DNA from: CAWAXW01 sp963786155
GTDB lineage: Bacteria > Actinomycetota > CADDZG01 > WHSQ01
DNA: 64,000 nucleotides
Direction of reading: 5' to 3'
NCBI GenBank assembly: GCA_963786155.1
Contig: CAWAXW010000006.1
Coordinates: forward strand, 1,488,001-1,552,000
Below are positions 36,524-45,895 of this stretch, in pieces. The notes under the pieces are model-generated. The model searched no databases. It worked only from the letters and a program-made list of their open reading frames with translations, and had not been told where the DNA came from. Positions within the stretch are counted from its first letter, which is position 1. Every line of letters begins with the position of its first letter. The translations under genes were made by a program, and so were the position numbers.

Positions 36524-37479
36524 CCGCTCCAGGCCGGCTCACTCGCAGGCTCAATCGCATCCTGTTGCTCCTTCCCTACGTCATCGCCCATCCGGGCGTC
36601 AGTCTCGACGAGCTCTCGGAGACCTTCGGGATCGATCAGGAGCGCTTGCGCCGCGATCTCGAGTTGATCTGGTTCTGTGGCTTGCCCGGATACACGCCCG
36701 CAGACTTGATCGATGTGACGATCGAGGGCGACCGCGTTTTCGTCACTATGGCCGACTATTTCGACGCTCCGTTGCGGTTAACACCGGCGGAGGGATTGGC
36801 GCTTTATGCGGGCGGTGCCGCGATCGCGGAGCTCCCCGAGATGCAAGAGGCCGATGCGTTGCGGCGCGCTCTGGAAAAACTGGGTCGTGCGCTCGGAGCG
36901 GGGCGAGAAGGCGGGGACCCGAGCGGATTGCGCGTGAAGCTCGAACCCGGGCCGATAGAGCACATCGATGCTTTGACAACCGCGATCGAGAACAAGAAGA
37001 GGGTGAGGCTCGATTACTTCTCGGCCACGAGCGCCGAGCTGACGAGTCGCGAAGTCGATCCTTGGGGGATGGTGGCTGCACTGGGCCGGCTCTATCTCGT
37101 TGCGTGGGATCACTCGAATGAAGACGAGCGCATCTTCAGAACCGACAGGATCAAGCACGTGGATTTGCTGGACGAGGATGCCGACGTGCCGACGGACTTC
37201 GACCCCGACCGTTACCGCGGCGCGTTCTCGGGGGAGGGACCCCAGCGGATGACGATGGAGATCTCACCGCAGACGGCCCGCTGGTTCGAGGAGTACTACC
37301 CAGTCCAGGATTCGAAAACCTTGCGCGGCGGATGGCGGAGGGTCCAGATGGTCATCGGCGGAGATGCCTGGGGCGCCATGCTCGTCTTGCGCCTCGGAGA
37401 CCAGGTCCGTGCGGTCGAGCCCCCCAGCGTCGTAGAAGCGGCAAGGGCCCTCGCCGCACGGGTTGCGGCGCGTTACTAA
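36520..37479 (+). CDS. pafC: WYL-domain regulator PafC
   Basis: 319 residues. Helix-turn-helix start (NRILLLLPYVIAHPGVSLDELSETFG), then a WYL domain (KKRVRLDYFS ... LGRLYLVAWDHSNEDERIFRTDRI). Partner of PafB; together they recognise promoters of DNA repair genes. The end overlaps the convergent histidine kinase gene by four bases. Confidence 0.93.
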   Translation: MTAPGRLTRRLNRILLLLPYVIAHPGVSLDELSETFGIDQERLRRDLELIWFCGLPGYTPADLIDVTIEGDRVFVTMADYFDAPLRLTPAEGLALYAGGAAIAELPEMQEADALRRALEKLGRALGAGREGGDPSGLRVKLEPGPIEHIDALTTAIENKKRVRLDYFSATSAELTSREVDPWGMVAALGRLYLVAWDHSNEDERIFRTDRIKHVDLLDEDADVPTDFDPDRYRGAFSGEGPQRMTMEISPQTARWFEEYYPVQDSKTLRGGWRRVQMVIGGDAWGAMLVLRLGDQVRAVEPPSVVEAARALAARVAARY

Positions 37480-39527
37480 GCTGTCTCGGTCTGCCTCGAG
37501 GAGATCGTCACTACCTGGTTGCCGGTCGAGCGCTTGGGGAGCGAGAACGAGAAGGTCGACCCCTTGCCCCATGCCGAGTCGACCCAGATGCGGCCTCCGT
37601 GCACGCGGATCAGTTGGGCGCAGAGGTAGAGCCCGACGCCCGTGCCGCCGTGCTCCCGGGTGGAGGTCGAATCGAGCTGACGGAAGCGCTCGAAGATGTG
37701 TGGGATGTCGCTCGAGACGATGCCGCGGCCCTCGTCGACGATGTCGACCCGCAACTCATCGTCCTCGATGGAGGCGAACACGCTGACCGGGGTGGGCGCC
37801 TCCGAGTACTTGAGGGAATTCTCCAAGAGATGGCGGAGCACGAGGCCAACCTTGGTCTCGTCGCAAGGCCACTCGAGGTTCTCGGGGATGTCGAGTCTGA
37901 TCTCACGTTCGCCGTGAGTCTGGATGACGTCGTCTGCGGTGACTTTGATCAGCTGGGACACGTCGACTTTCTCGGTTCGCAGCGAAGCTTCACGAGACTC
38001 GATCTGCGAGACGTAGAGAAGGTCCTCGATGAGTCGCTCGAGTTGATTCGCCTTCGCATCGATCGTTGCCAATGCTTCCTTCGCCTCTTGGGGTGAGCCG
38101 CCCTTCTCGATGCGCCGAAGCATGGTGCGGGCGAAGCCCTTCACGATCGTGAGTGGCGTCCGCAGCTCGTGACCGATCATTGCCACGAAATCGCGTTGGG
38201 TCTGAGCCATCTCACGCTCGGCCGTGACGTCGTCCATGATCAGCACCCGGCCGATCGGCGCTCCGGGCACCCGAACATCGGTCACTCGCACCTTGTAGGT
38301 GCGCGCCGGGCTTCCAGCTTCCACCTCCGTTGTGACGCTTCCCTCGCCGGTCAATAGGCTCTCTACCTCTTCGTGTTGCATCGTGCCCTCGACGGAGGCG
38401 CCCGCGGAGAAGATCGCGGAAAGGCCGAAGAGCTCCTCGGCCGCGGGGTTGATCGCAACGATCCTGTGTTGCGTGTCCACCAAGACGATCGGGTTCGGAA
38501 CGCCTTGGATGATCGAGGCCAGTTCCGTTTCTTTCCGTTCGATGACCGAGTGCAATTCAGCCGCACCGATGGCGAGTCCGGCTTGCTGGCCGAACGCGCG
38601 AAGGAGGTCGGCCCGGTCGTTGACGAGCTCGCGGTCGGCCGGAGCGACCAACAGGCCCTTCGTCCCCCGCGTCGTCCGGAGGCCCACCGCGACGAGAGTG
38701 TGCTCTTCTTCTTCCAGGATCGCAACGTCGGAGTTGGCGATCGCCTTCTGCACCGAGGGTTCGGCAACGACCGAAGGGATGACCGACTTATCGAGGCCGC
38801 GGAACACGCCGCGAGTGATCGAGTTCGAGTCGGGGTCGAAGAGGCAAGCGAAACCGTCCTTCGATCCGGCGAGCCGGGCGCCTCCATCGAGAACCCGTTG
38901 GAGCAGCGCTTCGACGTCGAGCGTCCCCAGGAGACCACGGCTCGAATCGACCAAGGCCATCAGGTCCGATGACCTCTGCTCGGCCCGCTCGTGCAGCCGG
39001 GCGCGGAAGATCAGTCCCGCGACCTGATCGGCGAACATCTGAGCGACGCGCAGATCCTCGTCGGTGAACGACTGCTCGGTTGCAGTGACCGCAAGGTTGA
39101 GGACGCCGCTGGTGCGGCCCTGTGCTCGCAGGGGGACCACGACACTCGAAGAGATCGGGCGCGTCTTGGGCACGAAGTTCACGAATGCGTCCTTGTCGAC
39201 CTCGCCCAGCAGAAGAGGCTTACCCGTCGCAAGCACGCGCCCCGCGATGCTTTCGCCGACAGCCAGGCGGCTACCGAGCTGCGCCTCCGTGGGAAGTCCC
39301 GCCGACGCCACGAGCAGGAGCGCCCGGCCGTTGTCCTCCAACAACATGATCGAGCCCTGTTCCGCCGGGAGCAGGTCCATCGCCGCCCGGAGCATCGCCT
39401 GGATGGCATCCTGAAGGAGCATCGCCGAGGAGGCGATCTCGCTCACCTTCAGGGCCGCCTCGAGCGCCTCTTTCCAGCGCTGGGGGTCGGTCGGAAGCTC
39501 CGTGCGGGAGCGGGAGAAGAGGCTCAT
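37476..39527 (-). CDS. GAF-GAF-PAS sensor histidine kinase
   Basis: 683 residues, no membrane segment. Two GAF domains (about residues 30-170 and 190-330), a PAS domain (about 330-440), HisKA with the phospho-acceptor near residue 453 (IGHELRTPLTIVKGF), and a HATPase domain (HLLENSLKYSE, DEGRGI, GGTGVGLYL). A cytosolic sensor, perhaps of small ligands or redox state. No response regulator is adjacent. ATG 39527 is the first methionine giving a clean GAF start. Confidence 0.9.
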   Translation of the reverse strand: MSLFSRSRTELPTDPQRWKEALEAALKVSEIASSAMLLQDAIQAMLRAAMDLLPAEQGSIMLLEDNGRALLLVASAGLPTEAQLGSRLAVGESIAGRVLATGKPLLLGEVDKDAFVNFVPKTRPISSSVVVPLRAQGRTSGVLNLAVTATEQSFTDEDLRVAQMFADQVAGLIFRARLHERAEQRSSDLMALVDSSRGLLGTLDVEALLQRVLDGGARLAGSKDGFACLFDPDSNSITRGVFRGLDKSVIPSVVAEPSVQKAIANSDVAILEEEEHTLVAVGLRTTRGTKGLLVAPADRELVNDRADLLRAFGQQAGLAIGAAELHSVIERKETELASIIQGVPNPIVLVDTQHRIVAINPAAEELFGLSAIFSAGASVEGTMQHEEVESLLTGEGSVTTEVEAGSPARTYKVRVTDVRVPGAPIGRVLIMDDVTAEREMAQTQRDFVAMIGHELRTPLTIVKGFARTMLRRIEKGGSPQEAKEALATIDAKANQLERLIEDLLYVSQIESREASLRTEKVDVSQLIKVTADDVIQTHGEREIRLDIPENLEWPCDETKVGLVLRHLLENSLKYSEAPTPVSVFASIEDDELRVDIVDEGRGIVSSDIPHIFERFRQLDSTSTREHGGTGVGLYLCAQLIRVHGGRIWVDSAWGKGSTFSFSLPKRSTGNQVVTISSRQTETA

Positions 39528-39696
39528 CGTCACATCTTCGTCTATTTCGCCCTCGCGTTTTAGCCCCACTTCAGGCGTCTGTCTACGTACAAGTGCGGGG
39601 TGCTGGAAGTAAATCCCAACTAAACCGTCCTCGCCCCACGCCGATACCACTCCTAGAGCCCGCCTAGGGAGGCAGGCATGAGAGAGAGGCTTAGAA

Positions 39697-40023
39697 ATGA
39701 CGACGATCAAGGCCACGTGCCCCGGATGCGGAGAGGTCGACCTTGCTGCCGACGACATCCTGCTGCGCATCAGCGGATCGTCGTCCGCGGGCAACAGCTA
39801 CGGATTCAGCTGCCCGACGTGCCAGGAGTTCGTGCAGAAGCCGGCCGACGAGCGTGTCGTGCGCTTGCTGCTCTCGGGTGGAGTGATCCCGGTGCCGGTC
39901 CACGTCCCCGCCGAAGTGCTAGAGCCGAAGACGGGCCCGGCGTTCACCTACGACGACCTGCTCGACTTCCACGAGAAGCTCGAGAGTGACGACTGGTTCG
40001 CGGAGCTCGCCAAACAGCTCTAA
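39697..40023 (+). CDS. small zinc-ribbon protein
   Basis: 108 residues. CPGCGEVDLAADDILLRI and SCPTCQEF form a four-cysteine zinc site near the N-terminus; the rest is acidic with no known domain. Role unknown. It lies just before tatA, which has its own promoter. Confidence 0.65.
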   Translation: MTTIKATCPGCGEVDLAADDILLRISGSSSAGNSYGFSCPTCQEFVQKPADERVVRLLLSGGVIPVPVHVPAEVLEPKTGPAFTYDDLLDFHEKLESDDWFAELAKQL

Positions 40024-40043
40024 AACAGCTCCAACAGCGTTTC

Positions 40044-40077
40044 CATGAGGGCAGCCTGCACTTAGGCTGCCCTCATG
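40044..40077 (+). repeat. perfect 14-bp inverted repeat over the tatA promoter and start codon
   Basis: Arms CATGAGGGCAGCCT (40044-40057) and AGGCTGCCCTCATG (40064-40077) are exact complements around a six-base loop. The right arm contains most of the -10 TAGGCT (40063-40068) and the tatA ATG (40075). No T-run follows, so it is not a standard terminator. Confidence 0.85.
40063..40068 (+). promoter_or_regulatory. -10 element of tatA (TAGGCT), leaderless spacing
   Basis: TAGGCT is exactly six bases before ATG 40075 and lies within the right arm of the inverted repeat. Confidence 0.55.
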
Positions 40078-40344
40078 CCTCAGATAGGCCCCCTCGAGAT
40101 CCTGGTGGTGCTCGTCATCGCGCTCATCGTCTTCGGCCCGGACAAGCTTCCGGGGATGGCGAAGTCGGTTGGCCGGGCGGCCAACGAGCTTCGCCGCATG
40201 GCGAGCGATGTCAAGACCGAGTTCGAGGACGGCCTCGATATGGCCGACGACGACGACTCTGATGACGAGGCCGAGGCAAAGCCCACGATCCCCATCGCGG
40301 CCGCACCGGAACCCACCCCGGACGACAAGCCGCCTACGTCCTGA
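40075..40344 (+). CDS. tatA: Sec-independent translocase subunit TatA
   Basis: 89 residues. One membrane helix (EILVVLVIALIVFGPDKLPG) with the FGPDKLP hinge, an amphipathic helix (VGRAANELRRMASDVK) and an acidic tail. It forms the pore for folded Tat substrates such as the phosphatase at 16772-18248. The stop overlaps tatC (TGATG). Confidence 0.95.
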   Translation: MPQIGPLEILVVLVIALIVFGPDKLPGMAKSVGRAANELRRMASDVKTEFEDGLDMADDDDSDDEAEAKPTIPIAAAPEPTPDDKPPTS

Positions 40345-41156
40345 TGGCGGAGGGGGGAAGCCCCCGCAAACGTCGATTCTCGTTCCTGAGACGCCGGCGA
40401 AAGCGGTCGACGGCGATGAGCATGATGGAGCACCTGGGCGAGCTGCGCACTCGTCTCATGTGGGCTATCGGCGCTTTCCTGTTCTTTTCGATCATTGCAT
40501 TCATCGCCTACGAGCCGATCCTCGAGTTCTTTCGCAAGCCTTACTGCGGGCTACCGAAAGAGGTCCTCGGCCCCCAGGGATGCGACTTCCCCTTCACGGG
40601 ACCTCTGGGAGGCTTTCAGTTCCGACTCAAGTTGACCGCCTTGGTGGGTATCGGCCTGTCGTCGCCGGTGTGGCTGTACCAGCTGTGGGCGTTCGTCACT
40701 CCGGCCTTGACCGTCAGGGAGAGGCGCTACGCCGCCCCATTCCTCGTCTCCTCGATCCTCCTTTTCGCGATCGGGGTCACGCTCGCCTATGTCACGATCC
40801 CGACCGGCTTGCGGCTGCTGTTCACGATCGGGGGCGACGAGCTGTTCGCCTTCATCACCGCGGACGAGTACGTCAACTTCATAGGGTTGATGCTGATCGC
40901 GTTCGGAGTGACGTTCGAGATGCCGCTGGTCCTGATCTTCTTGGGATTGGCCGGCGTGGTGACCGTGCAACAACTCAGGAAGCAGCGCCGCGTCGCTCTG
41001 ATCGCGATCCTGGCGCTGGCGGCCATCGTCACACCGAGCCAGGACCCCTACACGATGCTCGTTCTCGCCGTGCCGCTCTACGCCCTGTACGAGCTCACGA
41101 TCCTCATCCTGGCCCGCATGATGAAGCGCCGAGCCCGCTCCGATAGCTCGGTATAG
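40344..41156 (+). CDS. tatC: Sec-independent translocase subunit TatC
   Basis: 270 residues with six predicted membrane helices. The signature MMEHLGELRTRLMWA and the loop FVTPALTVRERRYA are present, and a basic start (RKRRFSFLRRRRKRS) precedes them. TatC recognises twin-arginine signals. Gene order tatA-tatC-helicase matches mycobacteria. Confidence 0.95.
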   Translation: MAEGGSPRKRRFSFLRRRRKRSTAMSMMEHLGELRTRLMWAIGAFLFFSIIAFIAYEPILEFFRKPYCGLPKEVLGPQGCDFPFTGPLGGFQFRLKLTALVGIGLSSPVWLYQLWAFVTPALTVRERRYAAPFLVSSILLFAIGVTLAYVTIPTGLRLLFTIGGDELFAFITADEYVNFIGLMLIAFGVTFEMPLVLIFLGLAGVVTVQQLRKQRRVALIAILALAAIVTPSQDPYTMLVLAVPLYALYELTILILARMMKRRARSDSSV

Positions 41157-41158
41157 TC
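41153..41158 (+). promoter_or_regulatory. -10 element (TATAGT), leaderless spacing
   Basis: TATAGT is exactly six bases before ATG 41165 and overlaps the tatC stop. Confidence 0.55.
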
Positions 41159-41164
41159 CCGCGC

Positions 41165-41905
41165 ATGGCGATCAAGGGGAAGCGCAAGAAGAGCAAGGGC
41201 GCAGCAGCAAAGCGGAGACCGGCGGCCGCCCCCCGCCCCGCTTACTCCGCTCGGCGTCCGCCCTGGTACAAGACGACGGGGGGCCGGATTCTAGCGGGCG
41301 GCGTCGTTGTGACTCTCGCCATCGTCGCGATCGTGCTCTTAGCCAATGCTCGCAGCGCGCAGCGGGAGTTGGAGGCTAAGCAGCAGAGCCTGGAGTCATT
41401 CACGGCCGGCATCGAGGGTCTCTACAACGTCGTCAACCCGCCAGTCAGGGAGATGGCTGGTCTCTTCGGAGGGACCCCTCCTCCAACGCTCGCTGAGGAT
41501 TCGCAGAGATGGGTTGAGCAGCTGCAAGCGGTTCAGACCGCGACGGCCGCGATAACCCCAACACCCGAAACCGAGAAACTGAATCTACTGTTCATGCAAT
41601 CGAGCAATCTGTACTTGAACGCGGCGCAGCTCTTTCTTGCCGCATCGGGGATAGAAGCCGGTCGCGAGCAATCCGAGGTGATCGCTCGGGGCGGAGAGGT
41701 ACGTTTCCACGCCGACGAGGTGTTCCAAACGGCCGTCGATCTCCTCGACGAGCTTCGGGCCGAGGCGGAGATGGTGGCATCGGGCCTCGAAGCGCCTCTT
41801 CAAGGAGCCCGGACCGAGAATCCAATAACGATCACTCCTCCCGACCTCGATCAGAACGACGGTGGGGGAAATGGGAAGGGTGGGGGAGGCGGCGGAGACG
41901 GCTGA
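41165..41905 (+). CDS. membrane-anchored hypothetical protein
   Basis: 246 residues. A basic cytoplasmic start (KGKRKKSKGAAAKRRP), one membrane helix (about 42-60), an outer helical region and a glycine-rich tail. No known domain. It lies between tatC and the helicase gene. Role unknown. Confidence 0.6.
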   Translation: MAIKGKRKKSKGAAAKRRPAAAPRPAYSARRPPWYKTTGGRILAGGVVVTLAIVAIVLLANARSAQRELEAKQQSLESFTAGIEGLYNVVNPPVREMAGLFGGTPPPTLAEDSQRWVEQLQAVQTATAAITPTPETEKLNLLFMQSSNLYLNAAQLFLAASGIEAGREQSEVIARGGEVRFHADEVFQTAVDLLDELRAEAEMVASGLEAPLQGARTENPITITPPDLDQNDGGGNGKGGGGGGDG

Positions 41906-44622
41906 GGAACCGGGCTCTCCCGGCGGATCGGCGACCCGCGGGGCGGGCTCGGCCGGACCGCAGAGCGGCAACGGTCGCGTCACGACTTTCGAGCACTCTT
42001 ACGGATTCCCCTTCGATTCCTTCCAACGCCGCGGCGTGCGCGGCCCTCGATGACGGCTCCTCGGTGCTAGTCGCGGCTCCCACGGGAGCCGGCAAGACCG
42101 TCGTCGGAGAGTTCGCAGCATGGCTTGCGCTGGAGGGCGGGGGCAAGACCTTCTACACGACGCCTATCAAGGCCCTCTCCAATCAGAAGTTCAACGACTT
42201 CCTCGGTCTCCACGGCGCGGGCAATGTCGGTTTGCTAACCGGAGACAACTCGATCAACGGAAGTGCCCCGATAGTGGTGATGACGACGGAGGTCCTCCGA
42301 AACATGATCTACGAGGACTCGCCCGATCTGGCCGGACTCCGGTACGTGGTGCTCGATGAGGTGCACTATCTACAGAACCCTTATCGAGGTGGCGTATGGG
42401 AAGAGATCCTCATCCATCTGCCCGTCGACGTTCAGACGGTCTCACTGTCGGCGACCGTGAGCAACGCCGAAGAGTTCGCGGAGTGGCTCCAGACACTGCG
42501 CGGCCGGGTCGAGGTGATCATCGAGGAGCAGAGACCCGTCGAGCTCCAACACTGGTACTTCACCGTCGACGATCTGACGCCTATGTTCATCCGTGGTTCG
42601 GATGGGTCCTTGATCCCGAATCCCCGAGCCCGCGATTCGGAGAGGCGCCGCCACAGAGACCGCAGCCGGCCGCAAAGGGGCCGCGGTCGACCTCGAGAAT
42701 CGGGACGGATCCGCATCCCGTATCGCGCCGACGTTATCGAGCGCTTGGAGATCGAGCGCATGCTCCCCGCTATCTATTTCATCTTCAGTCGTAAGGGATG
42801 CGACGAAGCCGTTCGCCAATGCCTTCGTGAGAACGTGAGGCTCACGACTGAGGAAGAGAGCCGTCAGATCGTGGAGTACGCGGAGATGCGAGTGACCGAG
42901 CTCACTCCCGAAGAGCTGGATGTTCTCGGCTTCGACGATTGGATCACCGGACTCGGGCGGGGTGTGGCCGCTCATCATGCAGGGATGATCCCGCCGTTCA
43001 AGGAGACGGTCGAGGAGCTCTTCACCCGAGGCTTGGTGAAGGTCGTGTTTGCCACCGAAACCCTCGCCCTGGGGATCAATATGCCCGCCCGCTCGGTAGT
43101 GATCGAGAGCCTGATGAAGTTCACCGGAGAGAAGCACGAGCGCATGAAGCCCGGCGAGTACACACAGCTTGCCGGCCGTGCCGGACGAAGAGGCATCGAC
43201 AAGCTGGGCCACTGCGTCGTTCTCGCACAGCGGTTCGTGCGCTTCGACGAGATCACCACACTCGCTTCGACGAGGACCTATCCGCTCCAATCGTCGTTCC
43301 AGCCCTCGTACAACATGGCCGTAAACCTCGTGCGCAACTACGAGCGGAGCGATGCCGAGCACCTCGTCAACTCGTCCTTCGCGCAGTTTCAGGCGGACCG
43401 TGACGTGGTTCGGCTAGAGAAGGTCAAGGAGCACGACGAAACCTATTTGGCCTCGTACCACGAGCGTATGCATTGCGACCTGGGCGACATCGAGGAGTAC
43501 GGCAGATTGCGAGAGCGGTTGGAAAGCCTGGAGAAGAGCCAGGCCTCGCACTCGGGCCGGGAGTTGTTGTCCGCCGTTACCGAGGCGATCCACGAGCTTA
43601 GGCCGGGAGACGTCATCCACTTCCCGCATGGGAAGCGGCGCGGCCGGTACGTCGTGGTCGAAGTCGCGCAGAAACGTTCGGAGCGCTTCCCCAAGGTAGT
43701 GGTGCTCTCTCCCGAGCGCTCGATAGGTGGCTTCCTCCCCGGCGACTTCCGCGACCCTCCGAGACCGGTCGGTCACGTCGATCTCCCGAAGAACTTCAGC
43801 GTCAGGAACACGCGGGCGCGCCGGGAGGTGGCGCAACAGTTGAGCGGCTTGAAGATCAAACCGCCTCCTCGGAAACTCCGATCGCCGGGAGACGCCGAGG
43901 ACCTGAAATCCCTTCGCCGTTCGGTGGAGAACCACCCCGTTCACAACTGCCCCGACCTGACCCGGCACCTCTACTACGCGACCCAGGCAGAACGCGTCGA
44001 GGAGAACCTCCGCAGGATCGGGAAGCGCATAGGGCGCCGTTCGGGAACGCTCGCACGTCGCTTCGCGAAAGTGCTCGAGGTGCTTGAGGATCTCGGCTAT
44101 GTCGAGGGTTGGATGCTCACCAAGAAGGGGGAGTTGCTGACCCGCGTGTACAACGAGGCCGATCTCCTGGTCGTCGAGGCACTCGAGCGCGACCTCTTCG
44201 AACCCCTGCGAGCTCCCGATCTCGCCGCTCTGCTGTCCACACTCGTCTATGAAACCCGGGGTCCCGACCAGGAGACACACATCGAATTGCCCAACGCAGC
44301 CACCGCGCAGACGTGGCGCCAGCTCATGAAGATGTGGAGACACATCTCCCGGGAGGAAGATGCCCGAGGTCTGGCACTCACGCGCGAGCCGGACCCCGGC
44401 TTCGCCCAGCGTGCCTATCTGTGGGCGAGCGAGGTCCCGTTCGACGAGGTGCTCGGACCCGATGACGCTCCCGGAGACTTCGTGCGGTCGGTCAAGCAGT
44501 TGGTGGATCTGCTGCGCCAACTTGAGGAGATAGCCCCGAACCCACAACTGACCGACAAGCTGCGCACCGCCATCGACGGCCTCCATCGAGGCGTGGTCGC
44601 CTACTCATCGGTAGGCCCCTAA
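41871..44622 (+). CDS. helY: HelY/Mtr4-type superfamily II RNA helicase, one frameshift
   Basis: About 916 residues after correction. Walker A APTGAGKT, DEVH box LDEVHYL, SATVSN, ADVIERL, HHAGMIPPFKE and QLAGRAGRRGID identify the Ski2/Mtr4-like helicase group (HelY in mycobacteria). The first ~55 residues, through FEHSYGFPFDSFQRR, are in another frame; removing one G near 42036 joins them to the P-loop half. The start is uncertain (ATG 41871 or nearby GTGs) and overlaps the previous gene. Possibly an RNA-decay or rRNA helicase. Confidence 0.9.
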
Positions 44623-44686
44623 GCCGCGTGTCCTGCGGTCCGCCTTCGACTAACGCCCCGCGGTTCCTGCGTGGGAGGATTGGCCC

Positions 44687-45895
44687 ATGAGAGACGTCTA
44701 CGTGGTCGACGCGGTCAGGACACCGATGGGGCGCTTCGGCGGTGCGTTTGCCCAGGTGCGGCCCGACGACTTAGCGGCTCATGTGATCGCGGCGCTCGTG
44801 GAGCGCAACGCCGTGCCTCCCGATCGGATCGACGACGTCCAGTGGGGGGCCGCGAACCAAGCCGGCGAGGACAATCGCAACGTGGCCCGGATGGCGGCGC
44901 TGCTGGCCGGTCTCCCCGTGGAAGTGCCAGGAGCAACCGTGAACCGGTTGTGCGGGTCCGGCCTCGAGGCGATCAACTCGGCCTATCGGCAGATCCGTTC
45001 GGCGGAGGCCGAGATCGTTCTGGCCGGCGGGTCCGAGTCGATGACGCGTGCGCCGTTCGTGACGGCCAAGGCAGACAAGGCGTTCTCTCGAACCGCGGAG
45101 ACCTACGACACGACCATCGGGTGGCGGTTCGTGAACCCTCGCTTGGCCGAGCTTTACGGCTCGCACGCGATGGGCGAGACGGCAGAGATCATCGGGCGCG
45201 AGTACGGCATCACTCGTGCAGCGCAGGACGAGTTCGCGCTGGAAAGTCATCGGCGTGCGATCGCCGCCAGGGACGAGGGACGCTTCAAAGAGGAGATCGT
45301 GCCGGTGGAGGTGCCCCAGCGCAAGGGCGACGCCATCGTGATCGACCAGGACGAGCCTCCTCGGCCCGACACCTCTCTCGAAGCCCTCGGCCGCCTCCGG
45401 CCAGCCTTCGTCAAGGAGGAAGGGACCGTGACCGCGGGCAACTCGTCGGGCGTGAACGACGGGGCCTCGGCCGTCTTGATCGCTTCGAAAGAAGCGGTTG
45501 AAGAACTCGGGTGGCAACCGCTTGCGCGTGTGGTCACCTCTGCGGTGGCAGGGGTCGAGCCGAGACGGATGGGGGTCGGCCCGGTCTTCGCGACGCTCAA
45601 GGCGCTCGATCGCGCCGGTCTCTCGATCGACGACATCGATCTCATCGAGCTCAACGAAGCCTTCGCCGCTCAGAGCCTCGCCTGTATCAAAGAGCTGGGA
45701 CTCGATCTCGCCAAGGTCAACGTCAACGGAGGAGCGATAGCTCTAGGTCACCCGCTCGGCTGCTCGGGCGCACGGATCCTCACCACGCTCGTTCACGAGC
45801 TCTCACGGCGCGAGGAGCGTTTCGGGCTGGCGACGATGTGCATCGGAGTCGGGCAGGGCATAGCGACGATCGTCGAGCGTGCCGCCGGCGACTGA
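44687..45895 (+). CDS. acetyl-CoA C-acyltransferase (thiolase)
   Basis: 402 residues. Catalytic cysteine in NRLCGSGLEAIN, GGSESMT, histidine in NGGAIALGHPLGCSGAR, and the final cysteine in TMCIGVGQG. The NQAGEDNRNVARMA block resembles PcaF-type beta-ketoadipyl-CoA thiolases, but a general beta-oxidation role is equally likely. It could finish acetoacetyl-CoA from the lysine pathway. GGGAGG precedes ATG 44687. Confidence 0.92.
   Translation: MRDVYVVDAVRTPMGRFGGAFAQVRPDDLAAHVIAALVERNAVPPDRIDDVQWGAANQAGEDNRNVARMAALLAGLPVEVPGATVNRLCGSGLEAINSAYRQIRSAEAEIVLAGGSESMTRAPFVTAKADKAFSRTAETYDTTIGWRFVNPRLAELYGSHAMGETAEIIGREYGITRAAQDEFALESHRRAIAARDEGRFKEEIVPVEVPQRKGDAIVIDQDEPPRPDTSLEALGRLRPAFVKEEGTVTAGNSSGVNDGASAVLIASKEAVEELGWQPLARVVTSAVAGVEPRRMGVGPVFATLKALDRAGLSIDDIDLIELNEAFAAQSLACIKELGLDLAKVNVNGGAIALGHPLGCSGARILTTLVHELSRREERFGLATMCIGVGQGIATIVERAAGD

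Noticed and set aside
40044..40077. Intrinsic terminator after the zinc-ribbon gene at 39697-40023
   Set aside because: The stem is perfect but no T-run follows and it overlaps the tatA start codon.
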